This document shows, in pieces, positions 36,919 through 48,000 of a stretch of 64,000 nucleotides of DNA. Origin of the DNA: Isoetes taiwanensis (taxonomy: Eukaryota > Streptophyta > Lycopodiopsida > Isoetales > Isoetaceae); the NCBI GenBank assembly GCA_021234155.1, contig JAJEKV010000031.1:14627748-14691747 (forward strand), read 5' to 3'. The notes under the pieces are model-generated. The model ran no database searches and was not told where the DNA came from. It worked only from the letters and a program-made list of their open reading frames with translations. Position numbers and translations under genes: made by a program. Numbering within the stretch: position 1 is the first letter of the stretch; the number at the start of each line of letters is the position of its first letter.

Positions 36919-37676
36919 CTGCAAACCTCGAAGAAGCTCCATAAAGTAGAACTAAAGTATGCAATAGAACCTTCAGATGAGAATCCATATCAAACCTTCA
37001 CAACAGATCTTCAATCTACAACACATTCACATTAGAATGTTCACCATAAACATGCACAATGTAAATACCTAACATGCAGAATACTTAACATACAGAATAC
37101 TTAACATGCAGAAAGCTAACTGGTTACCTCAGGGATGCAGAGTCGACAGACCAAAACTCGGCTAAGAAGAAAGTTGAAACTCGGCTAAGCTGTTGTATTC
37201 TCCACAAAACGTCACTCCAGCACTATAAACTTCCAAAATATTGCAATGTACCTTCAGAATTAACAATATGATGAACCTAGAAGCAAGATCCACACCTGCA
37301 AGTAAAAGAACAAGAAAGTTAGCTAAAAGAAAACTCACACTTCAAGAAAATCACAACAATACCTGAGTTTAGTGAAACAGATCTTCAGAACCGTGAAAAC
37401 TCTCGAGCAAAACAAAGTTCCAGCTTGCTTCAGGTCAAAAATCATGCATCTTAGGCCAGCGATTTCGCATTTTCCAAAAACCTTCAAATCTTGAAAAAAT
37501 GATACCAAATGGATCTCCCAAATTGTGAAATCCTAACAAACAAAGGCCACGGGTCAAAAAAGGCGCCAAAAAAAACATGCCGACGCCTCAAAGATCCATC
37601 GCCACCTCCCAAAAGCAGAGACATAAGACGGGGAAAAATTTTTTGTGAAGGAAAAAAATGGTGACGTGGCCCGAGG

Positions 37677-37695
37677 GGATGACACCTAAGTGTCG
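37677..37695 (-). repeat. 19-bp terminal inverted repeat, right
   Basis: GGATGACACCTAAGTGTCG, perfect inverted partner of 34,344-34,362. Confidence 0.85.
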
Positions 37696-37706
37696 CCCAC
37701 GTTTTT

Positions 37707-37731
37707 GGAATGTCCACTTAGTGGACATTCC
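37707..37731. repeat. perfect 25-bp palindrome beside the right TIR
   Basis: Arms GGAATGTCCAC and GTGGACATTCC are 11 bp each and perfect, around TTA. CACTTAG is shared with the TIR core. It lies between the right TIR and R2. The layout resembles the paired arms of a tyrosine-recombinase core site, although a 3-bp spacer is shorter than in known sites. Function is inferred only. Confidence 0.8.
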
Positions 37732-37738
37732 TCGACGT

Positions 37739-38632
37739 GATCAAATTGATGATTGAGATTGAACCCACCGATTTTTACCCACTTTATTCAGGCAGCTTGA
37801 GACAAAGGTTTTGTGTTGAGCCACTATTGAAAAAATCAATCCATTTTACCATGGTCCACTATTGGTGATGCCCCAAAAAATTATATTTTTTGACAATGTT
37901 AATTGAATGAAGGTTACAATCTGCCATACATGGTGGGGCCAATAAGGCAATGCATCTGAAAGTCGAGGAACAAACATGGAATCCTTTTCCCACGAGACAA
38001 TTGGTATGCTCTTTGGTTGTTGGGGAGGGGGGATGGAAATTGGGAAGTGCATTCTAGGGGTCCTTAGACCGGCATTACTTAAAAGCGAGTCCTGGAATAG
38101 ATGATCCAATTCCATCCCCCTATAACAAAGAAACTAAAATTTACCTGTTGATCAAGCTAGTTTACTTGTTGAGCACTATAGGAGGGGCGATTTGTTGATC
38201 AAGCAATTTACTTGTTGAGCGATAGGAGAGCCGATTTCCATTTCGAAGACGTAAAAAATACTTAGGAAGCATTCTTCCACATCCGCCAGTAACTCTGTGC
38301 CACGTGGCACTGTTTCAAACAAAGAATGTAATTAAAAATTGTTGAGCAACGGAGCAGCGACTGAGCTTCTATGGAGCAGCGGCGGAGCTTCTACCTGCAT
38401 TCGGATGATTTACCCTGCATTCTGGCCTGTTTACCTAGCATTCCAAGAACTTACCCTGCATTCCGAAGGCTTTTACTTGCTAAAGAATGCTTCTAAGGGT
38501 TTCCACGTTACAAGAAAGGCAATCTACATGCCTTTCCTGGCATGTCAAACAGGGCGACGCATCCATGCCTTGTCAACAGATTGCCCTGTTTCCATGCCAG
38601 AAAGGGCATGTAGATTGCCTTTCCTTTATACG
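37739..38632 (+). repeat. direct repeat R2 flanking the left recombinase element
   Basis: 894 bp, partner of R1. Extra pieces relative to R1 are a short TTCTATGGAGCAGC insertion (about 38,366) and an 84-bp hairpin near the end. R2 ends about 270 bp upstream of the splice donor of the GMI1-like leader exon, so it may contribute to that gene's promoter region. Confidence 0.88.
38518..38619. repeat. hairpin with ~39-bp arms inside R2
   Basis: GGCAATCTACATGCC..TGGCATG..AAACAGGGC (38,518-38,555) faces GCCCTGTTT.CATGCCA..GGGCATGTAGATTGCC (38,582-38,619) around a ~25-base loop. R1 has only the outermost part (GGCATGTAGATTGCC), as expected if the hairpin was deleted there or inserted here. Confidence 0.85.
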
Positions 38633-38903
38633 GAATAGGCTCCCTAGTTTCCATGTTGTATACAAATTTGGAAAAGGTGGCCATGGCCGTTGATATTTTA
38701 AGTAAGGAAACATTATCTAAAGTAAAATATCTGGCTGCCCGCATTTAACCGAGAAATGACTACACTAGCTTTATCACGTCATCGCTTGAAGTAACTTTAT
38801 GCGCGCATTTCAATCACCTCTGTTCGAAAGCTTCACAAACACGACCACTCCTGTTTTCTCAGCTCCTAATTGCCGGATTTAGGTCTACTTGCATTCCAGC
38901 TTG

Positions 38904-39044
38904 GTAAGTTTTCGTCTAAAATTACTTATCGTACCCTCCTTTGCTGCATGCATGATTTTTTTCCTCTCAAATTGGTGCATTCTAAGAACAGCTTGCTTTC
39001 TCAAAGCTGATCCAGTTCTTTTTTGTGTGCTGCTTACAATGCAG
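38904..39044 (+). other. probable 5'-leader intron of the GMI1-like gene
   Basis: TTG|GTAAGTTTT at 38,904 and TTACAATGCAG at 39,044 bracket 141 bp just upstream of the start codon. The position suggests a short non-coding first exon ending at 38,903. Needs transcript evidence. Confidence 0.45.
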
Positions 39045-39058
39045 CTATATTGTTCGTG

Positions 39059-42000
39059 ATGGAAGAGGAAATCGTTGCATTTGGCTCGGAAGATAATGTA
39101 CTAAAAAATGAAGCAGAACTTGAGCATTTCCGTGGTACTTCCTGGTCAGGAATGAAGAAAAAAAGAACTCCAAATTTTGGGTGGATACATTCAAGTTCGA
39201 GTTCAGAAGATCAACGCACTCCGGAAACGAGCAAGAGCCCAAAATGTTATTCTGTTATTGCACCTCGTAGAACCCCCGTAACCATTAGTATGAAACGTTC
39301 TTCGAGCAATTCCGAAGGTCCTAGCCCTTGCTTTTCATCACTTGCTGAATTAACTCATAGTCCTGTACCCATCGAGATAGAGGATGATCCCCCACAGTCC
39401 CGTTCACGTAAGAAATTAAAATTTGGAAAGACAGCAGCTAGCCCAAATGTTGCTTTGACGTTCAAAATCTTGCTGCCTAATAAAAAGTCATTTGCCTTGT
39501 CCATTGATCCCGAAGAAGAGTGGGAACTTGAAGATTTCCTCTCCGAAATTCAGAAGAAAGCTCCCAAGTCAGATGGAAAAAGGGAAATAAAATGGGGAAA
39601 CAAAGTTGTCTTGAAGGACTTTCAGTCTCGAAAAATTGTGCATGAAATGGACGAGCTCTTTATGCTTGCTAAAACGAAGATGCCTTGGCTGATTTTGGAG
39701 GTAAATTACTTATTATGGGACTGTAATCTTTTCGAAATTAATGGTACAGTTTATACGTTTCAGGATGGGTGCAACAAATCAGAGTACTTTGACAAGGTTT
39801 GTTTGCTTGCTTTCCTATTGCTTTCCTACTAGTGAAGATGTACTTTACCATTTCTTTCTATTATGCTGCAGCGTATGTGGAATGTTACTCCTGAACCACG
39901 GATGCTTGATAGGATCCCCCTTGGTTATGATTTCAATACTGCCTTGGCAGATCAAATAGTAAGTGAACAAGTTCTGCTACCAGTTCTTTGGAAAATTGAC
40001 CTCTTGGACTCATTTTGTTTGTAGCACCCTTTTAAGTCAATAAAAGTTGTGCACACAATAGTGGTCTTCTCACGGGTAAATCCTTTGTGATCTAGGATAA
40101 CGCACTACAAGCTGTTTGGTTTAATGAGAAACATTGCAGAAAGTTAGTCAGGTGCGCTGAGTGCAAATCTCATGTCTTTTTGTTTATTAAACACAAAATT
40201 GCCGTTCTTTATACACAATGTTTGTTGTGCATCCAGTGTTGAGATAAACTCTAAAATTGGGACTATAACCATTTTTGATACTGGACAAGGAATGGCTGCT
40301 AATGGATTGAATTCAATTGCCAACTGGTAGACATACGGCACCACTTTCTTTTGCTCATCTTTGCATGGTAGTAATGTTACTATTTTTCTTTTTTCGCAGG
40401 GGAACGATAGGTTCCTCCATGCATAGGAACGTTCATCATCTTGGCATTGGGGGAAATCCTCCATTCCTAACGGTCTCATCTGGTCCTCTAATTTACGTTC
40501 CCAAGATGTTATGGATATTCTTAATTGCATATGCAGGTGTTTTATTAGTTGACATCATATATTGCCATTTTTGTCTTGCAGCCATATTTAGGAAAATATG
40601 GGGCCGGGGGCGTTGCAGCTGCTTTATATATTGGGCGGTAATATTCATTTAGTCATAAGCTTGTCATTTCTTTTAGATTTCAATATCAGAAGCAAGTTTT
40701 AAACTTTAACATGATCTATTGAAATAAACAAGTGAGCAAAATATATGTCTGCTAGTACATAGACTTTTTTTTGTCAAGAAAATCAGCATAGTTATCAAAA
40801 AATTGTATATTGCAGGAAAGCGGTAGTCCGTTCCAAGACAAGCGACTCGAATCAGGTGGTCGGTATGGTTATTGACAAAGAAAAGCTTGTTGAGAAGGAC
40901 AAAGCAGAATTTGATAAGGATTGGCACGTAAGTTCAACATACCTGCATTGAAGTCCTATTCTACTAAGGCGTTGATAGATTATATTTACCCTTCACAATG
41001 GCATTCATTAATTGTCATCGCACAGACTCTCCATTGAAATTTGAACGCACCCCAGCTCCGTGCACTTCTTAATTTGTAGCCAAACCAGCAGGGCCAGATA
41101 TCATGTGGTTGATGCATCTCTATTTCCAGTATCATCACCTACAGGGTTCTCAATAATTGGCTTGTGCATTACTTATGAAAAAACAACTTCAGCACTCCCT
41201 GTTGCAATGTTATGCACAATAAAGCATGTACCTGTCTGCAATATAATGGTTTTATCACGTGATGCCTGTTTTGCTTAGGATTTTTTTTATTTTTACTTAT
41301 CTTTGAGTTGTGCCAGACATCTGGTTTTGTAAGGAACATGACAGAAGCCGAACAAGAAAAGGCGCCAGATGGAAGTTTTACTTGTGTAAGTATGCATGAA
41401 GAGCTAACAGTTAAAATAAATATGGCATACAGAGGCATTAAATCATAACTTTTAATGCTTAGTGTTTTCTAAGGCTTTTAGCACGTTCCTAAGATTTCTT
41501 TGAGTTCATAGCTCTCAAAAATTAACCTATTCTCTGCATGTTCCGTTTTTGTAAATGTAATGCAAGATAATAAATATTCCCAATAGAACAATTGTTTAAC
41601 TGAAATAGTTGTTAGGGAGAGGAGCAACACTTATTGAATTATATAGTCTGGATCTTTGCCACGCCAGGAGGGGGTCCCCAAGTAGATATATCAGAACTGA
41701 GAAAACAGCAACAGTCTAGTTTGTTAGATTAAAAACAGCATTGAAGTAAAATTACAACCCTCCAAGTGGAAAGCAAATGCTGGTACAGTTAGATGTGTCA
41801 CACTTTATGACCATCAGAAGTGCCCAATAGTTCATGGAAGTCTGAGTTATTCTTTATATTATCGAGTAACATTGTAATTGCCTTTGTTGCCTCCTAATCG
41901 TGCATGAAATAGGCTTCCATGGGTTACTTTTATACCAAATAAAGTGTTCAGCCAAACTTGTGAACTGGCAGTAGAGGCAGGAATAACAAACTGTAGTGGA

Positions 42001-45000
42001 TTTGCATTGAAGTAAAATTACAACTCTCCAAATCGAAAGCAAATACTGGTACAGAAGATGTGTCAAGCGTCACACTTTATAACCATCAGAAGTGCTTGAT
42101 AGTTTATAAAAGTCTGAATTATTCGTTTTATTATAGAGTAACTACGTAATTGCCTCTCTTGCCTCCTAATCATGCATGAAATATGCTTCCATGGGTTACT
42201 TTCCGATATCGTAAAACTACTGTTATAATAAATAAAATGTTATCAGCTAAACTTGTGAAGTAGCAGTAGAGACAGGAATAACAAACTGTAGTGGAATTGC
42301 AGGTTGAGATATCACAATTAAAGGAGGATATTATTGAGATGTGGAAAATAGAGCAGCTAAAGTGGACCTTAAAAGATATATATTCATACTACATACAGGT
42401 AAATCTATCAAGCATGCAACATTTCAACTGGTTTCAAGATATAGTATTTTTAACAGGGGAATTAGTCTGTTTGTTTCAGAAGTAGCTCTCTAATTCTGAA
42501 ATATGAAAAGCCGGGTAGCCAGTTCAGTTTATGATAACTGGCTAATTACTTTATGCACTAGAACAGATTCTAGTAGTGTAGCATAGGCTTGCAATGTAAA
42601 AAGTGTTCCAACTTTCTGCACGCCACGAAATAATTAGGTTAGATAAGATTGGTATTTTTTCTCTACAAAACCGGATATGTAGCATAAAAGAAAATGTACT
42701 AGGGATGTGTTTGAGAAGGGACAAGCAGGGATTTATGCATATGGCATGAATGATTTTAAAATTTGGTCAACAAAGAAATAATATGTATAACAGTGATTTA
42801 TCACTCTTCTGTGTTTCAGATAGATCGTAGAGGGACCAGCTCAAAAACCATGGCCCCAGTAGAATTTGAGGTACTTGTAATTAGATTGTAGAGATAACAT
42901 ATTAGTGATGTGCGTTTCCGCAATACAATGAGTATTTCTTGGGCAGGTTAATGGCGAAAATTTGATTGAGGAAATGGGAGGGGAGGTTACTACTTGCAAT
43001 AGACACTCGTCCAATGGTCAACCCTTTGTGGTTGATATATCTCTAGAGAAAAACCTGATGGTATGGTTCTTATTGTCATTTTATATTTTATTTGAACTTG
43101 TAAGTCCATCATTAACTTTAATTTGAAGCACAAATAACGGAAGGTTTTGCTAATGTCTGCAAGAGAATGGCGCCTATGAAACTAAACAAACATTACAATG
43201 TGCTCAATGTGCAACTGGGGGAAAACAGTTGCGAAGCAACATGAGTGCCAAGTTTACTAACCAGAGGTTTGATTTGTTGCTGATTAGGGCTTTTATAAGA
43301 ACATTCACCACAAAGTTCTCCCAAAATCTCCAAAAATCTCCAAAATAGTTAATGCTTTCATCTGCAAAGAGCAGTAACTAACAACGCCTTTTGTTCGTGC
43401 TTAAATGAAGAAGTTTTAGATATAGACTCATAGGTCAAGAGTTGGCAGAAACGAATGCATTCTCTTATTGTCTTAAAAATTTCAGAAATACGGAGCAGCA
43501 TGCCTAAAGAAGCAATTGTTGAAAAGGCCCATGCAAGAATCACATGTTGTTACTTTCCCACCAAAGGGGTGAGTTCTTTTAGAAGTCCGTGGAAAGAAAG
43601 TTTTTTACTACCATGATATATCTAACTTTTTATATTTTTTAAAGGGGAGAGAGTCTCTTCAGGATGCAATTGAAGAGATGGGACAATATTGTTCTGAGAC
43701 CTTCGATACCCTCCCACGTGTTCGAGTGAGGTGGCTTGGCAGGCTTCTACCAAACACTAGATGGGTAAGTTCTGTTAGATGGAAAAACATTTTGAACTTG
43801 AAAAACCAACATCATGCATTTGAAAGATCAACTTATTTCGAATTCCAATGAAGTTGAGCAATTATTTAGTGCTGTAACAAGTATTTTTCTGAATTGTGTA
43901 GATGTATATAAAATGTGTATACAATATCATGCAAAATGATCCATTTTTGTCACTTTCAGGCATTGCTACCGTTTATGACAACTATGCGAAAGAATGATTT
44001 GTACTCACAATGCAGAAAGCGAGTAAAATCTTTTGCAGGTTATCCGTTTAGCTTATCAGATTCCTCCCCTTTATGTGTCATCACCAGCTTGCATCTCATT
44101 GAGCTGGGGTAGTAGGTTAGTTTTAGAATACCAGCTAGCATGGACACTTTTTAGCACAAAATACAAGCAAGTATATAAATGTTTAATTGGGCATAAAGAT
44201 GTTCACTTTTTTTCCAATCATATAAACACTAGAACCATATAGTCTGCTTTTTGCTGCTGAGTACAGCGTGAGATTGATTAAGATAAGTGACCACGTATAC
44301 AATAGATTTATCTGTCACGTAGGTATATTAGTTGTCACGTAAGTATATTAGATCTACTTGTCACATAAGTATATTAGTTGCTTTTATTTCATTTAATTTG
44401 GGACAGAATTTCTTCATTAAGTTAGAAAAGAAGTACAAAGTAGGTTGCACACCAAGGCGTGTCCTGATACAGGAAAAGCATAGGACTAAGAAGTTGTCTT
44501 TTAGAGAAGTCATCCCCAAATATAGATAAAACAATGGGGCAGCATCAATATAAGCTTCCTAAAGAAGAGGACGATCTTCCATGATGGCAGATAGTGGGTT
44601 CAAAACATCTCCCAAAAATCTGAGACTTAGAGAGAAAGTTGCTATGCATTGTCCATAGATTCCCTGTTGTAGATATAAGCAGAGCTTTTAAGGACGAGGA
44701 TAATAGAAGGGAAAATGGATGGAAAGGCAAGGCTAAAAAATCAGTGAAATGAAGGGAAACGTCTATGGCCAGATGGGTCCAGATAAGGAGTGAAGTTGGG
44801 GCCCTGCATTCCAGGCTAAGATCATTCAGTTGCGAATGTTCATTACATGTTCAGTAGGATATGTAAAAAAGAGAACTGGTACTGCAAACCGATCAATTTT
44901 TATGTAATTACGGCCCTTGTAGCATAATAATATTCTTATTTCAAATAATGCTAAATACTTTTTGTAGTATAATAATCTTCTTATTTCAAATAATGCTAAA

Positions 45001-48000
45001 TACTTTATATGTATCAAAGGATGTATCTTTGAGGATGTATCTTCTTAACTGGCACCTTTGCAGCTAGCATATCACTAATACGTTCTTGTAACTTCAGATG
45101 TTGACGCAGGCTTTATTCCCACACAATCAAAGGTATGCTTGCTTATGTGTGAATTTTCAGATATAAATAGCAGATGTAGTGAATTTGTTGAATCTTGTGA
45201 TTCTACAGACAGATTTAGAATTTGATCATCCATTTACCGTTGCACTAAAGAAGCTAGGTTCGACACCTGAAGATATTCGAAGATCGTCTGCTTGCGGTAT
45301 ATTAGAAATTTACATTCTAGATTCTCTCTTTATTGTAAGTTCCACTCATATATTCAGCTTTATGTTCTTTTTTCTACTACATGTCTACACTTTTGTAGAT
45401 GGGGGTTATTTATTTGACTGTGTAATGTAAAGTAGGCTTAATGTTTGTTTTATGTTAAATGTTAGAAAGTTGAAATTTTTCGGCGAATATTTTTACCTAT
45501 TCTGATGTTCAAATTAGACCACTTTGTTATCTTTCTGCTTTATAGGGGTCCAGATTAAGTTACATCGCCAAGGTAGAGACATAACACTACCAGAGCTTAC
45601 TGTGGCATTTGAGGAATGGTTGAAAGAAATGCATGAGGACTATGACGAGGAGATAAAATGGTTAGACGAAGCGGTCATTGTGTTTGGAAACCACATGCAA
45701 ACAAAGCTTGGAGTTCAAAGAGCAGGTGCGTTAGCCTGTTTCTCTTTTAGCAGCTGTAAATCAGCAAATCAACCTCGTGTAGCACAAGAGATTACTAAAA
45801 TTTTTTGTATTTCTGAAGTCACCCATGTGCCAAATGGGACCTACAATAAGTGGAAAAGCCTAATACAGAATGGGCATCATTGGTATAAGAAATGTGGGCG
45901 ACCAAACATCGTGGAATGTGTCTATACTTCTTATCCTAAAACGTTATGAATGTTAAGGGCTGTGTGGCCAGCTAGGAATTCAGTTAGCTACACAGCTTAA
46001 AGATCCTATTTGTATAGAGTTTGTCACGTTGTTGGATCCACAAATGATATTGTCTATCGCTTTCTATGCAAGACAAGGATGTTAGCCAAGTGCATTCTCT
46101 AATTGCAGACTTTGTTCACTAGTGATTGCAACCTTAAGAGTTATTTTGTTGAAACAGTTGTCGAGTTTCATAGAAGCCTAGGAAAGGGATCTGATTGTTG
46201 GCAAGCTGATATGAATATAAAGTTAAGGGGTGCTCTTGGACATGGAAAAGATTTTTATGGAACAATAGAATACTTCTTCTGGGATGGAACAGACGAGGAC
46301 CATGGTAATGAATCTGCTCACCCATGTATGTGTGCTTATAATTCTTTCCAATGATCATCTATCTGTTTTCTTTACAGGTGATGTCCAGATGATATGCCGG
46401 TAAGTATGCTTGTTGCTGGTGAAATTGCAGCACAAGGGGTTGAAATGTTCATAAATCGTGAATCAACTGGTTTATTGCACCTGCAACATGTTAGGCTCAT
46501 GAAGTTTAGAGTTGACTGCCTGCATTTGGTCTTTTTCTTTGTTGTGGACTTCTGATTGTTGCAAGATGACATCCTGCTATATTTTGGCAGTAAAGGCTTT
46601 GTGCTAAAGTGGCTCTGGATGAATTCTTTATAGGCCAATAGAAGTCTCCCCGGCGAATGGCAGCATCATTATAGAAGGGCAAGAGCTCGACTTTGAATTG
46701 AACAAGTCAAAGATATTTGTTGCAACTTACCTCAACTCGCAAAAGGTTATATCATGCATAGTTGGTATCTTTCATTTGATTCATAAATCACACATTTTGA
46801 AATTTTGTGTGCAGTGTCAACGATTTGATAATGACGAATGGAAGAAAAAGCTAAAGGATATAAAGAGTCGGTTTCCTGGTAGCATTGGCTTTCCGGTAAT
46901 GAAGAACACAAGACTCTTGGCATAGATGAGGTACCAGACTTCATTCATTATGAATATTGCAGCTGAGAATCTAACCTCACTTGCAGCCAAAAATGTTAGT
47001 TGACACTTAAGTATATTGCTGAATGCTCACTGCAGTTTTAAAATTCTTGTACCTCTGGTATTTGATCCCTTACTTTGATGCTCACCAGTCTCTCCTTTTT
47101 TAGCAGGGATTCCCAGCCAATGATTCTAGACTAAATGCTGGGTATCGACTACCTTCTGAACTTTTCCTTATTATATATCCAAGAAATTCAAAGCAAACAC
47201 TTATCTTGCCAGAAGACTTGGGGATTAAGCTGGAAGCTACCTTTCCAGATAATGTTGAGGATGTCTATTGTGAGCGCATGGAACTACAGCACAGGAAGAA
47301 AGGAAGCAATATATTTTCTTTTAAAATAAAGGGCACACGATTGTCACAGAAACTGACCAAATGTGGAGAGTATAATTTCAAATTCTACTTGGTAGTGCAT
47401 ATGGAGCACTTTTTCTGCTTTTAAGAACGTGTAATCGACTTTGATAGGAGCTTCCGTTGCACTTCTGCAGGCAAACAATTCTGACTGTATGTATGAGGCA
47501 GTACAGCCTATTGGTAAACGTTTCTACATTGTGCCATCAAGTGAAACAGCGACATGGGATGTACTGTTCCTATGCGATAATCCCGTCTTTAGGTTAGTTC
47601 TGTATCTCTTTTACCTGCGGTTCATTGTATTCTAGTTTTTTAAGAAACAACAGGTAAAGCATAAATAGGACATTTCAAAATGAGGCGCTCTTCTAGTGTC
47701 CTTGGATTCCTGCAACTCAACTACCAAGTTGTGGTGTATGTTGGATACAGTTAGTCTCCTAATGCCAGTGGAATTTGCAATTTTGAGCATCTATTTTTTT
47801 GAATTTGATTTTGAAGTTATATCTTGACAGCAGCATTACCAGCCTCAATTATCAGGTTTTAATACTTCTCATAAGAAAAACTGGGAATCTTTAAGGTATT
47901 CTCATAATTTTCTCTGAAATGGCACTGTTTTGTAATGTGCAGATTAGGAGAGGGTTCAGAGTTGGAATTCCAAATCCACAAATATGATGAATATGGAAAT

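Larger units (their letters stand above)
34344..37695 (-). mobile_element. Crypton-like tyrosine recombinase element, left copy
   Basis: A 3,352-bp segment bounded by perfect 19-bp inverted repeats: CGACACTTAGGTGTCATCC at 34,344-34,362 and its complement at 37,677-37,695. Its only gene is a minus-strand tyrosine recombinase pseudogene of DUF3504/KIAA1958 type. The left subterminal region (34,440-34,520) has several TTGCATTCCA words. Direct repeats R1 and R2 lie 4 bp and 43 bp outside the inverted repeats. Classic Cryptons carry only a recombinase gene and lack TIRs, so the TIRs are atypical. The inverted repeats could also be recombination sites, because each is close to a palindrome (GACAC..GTGTC). 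Confidence 0.7.

Noticed and set aside
33540-38632. R1 and R2 as LTRs of a retrotransposon
   Set aside because: Ends are not TG..CA, there is no primer-binding site after R1 or purine tract before R2, and the interior encodes a tyrosine recombinase without reverse transcriptase.
46878-46925. Tiny exon between exons 22 and 23 of the GMI1-like gene
   Set aside because: Direct joining of 46,895 to 47,107 keeps frame; an extra 5-bp exon is unnecessary.
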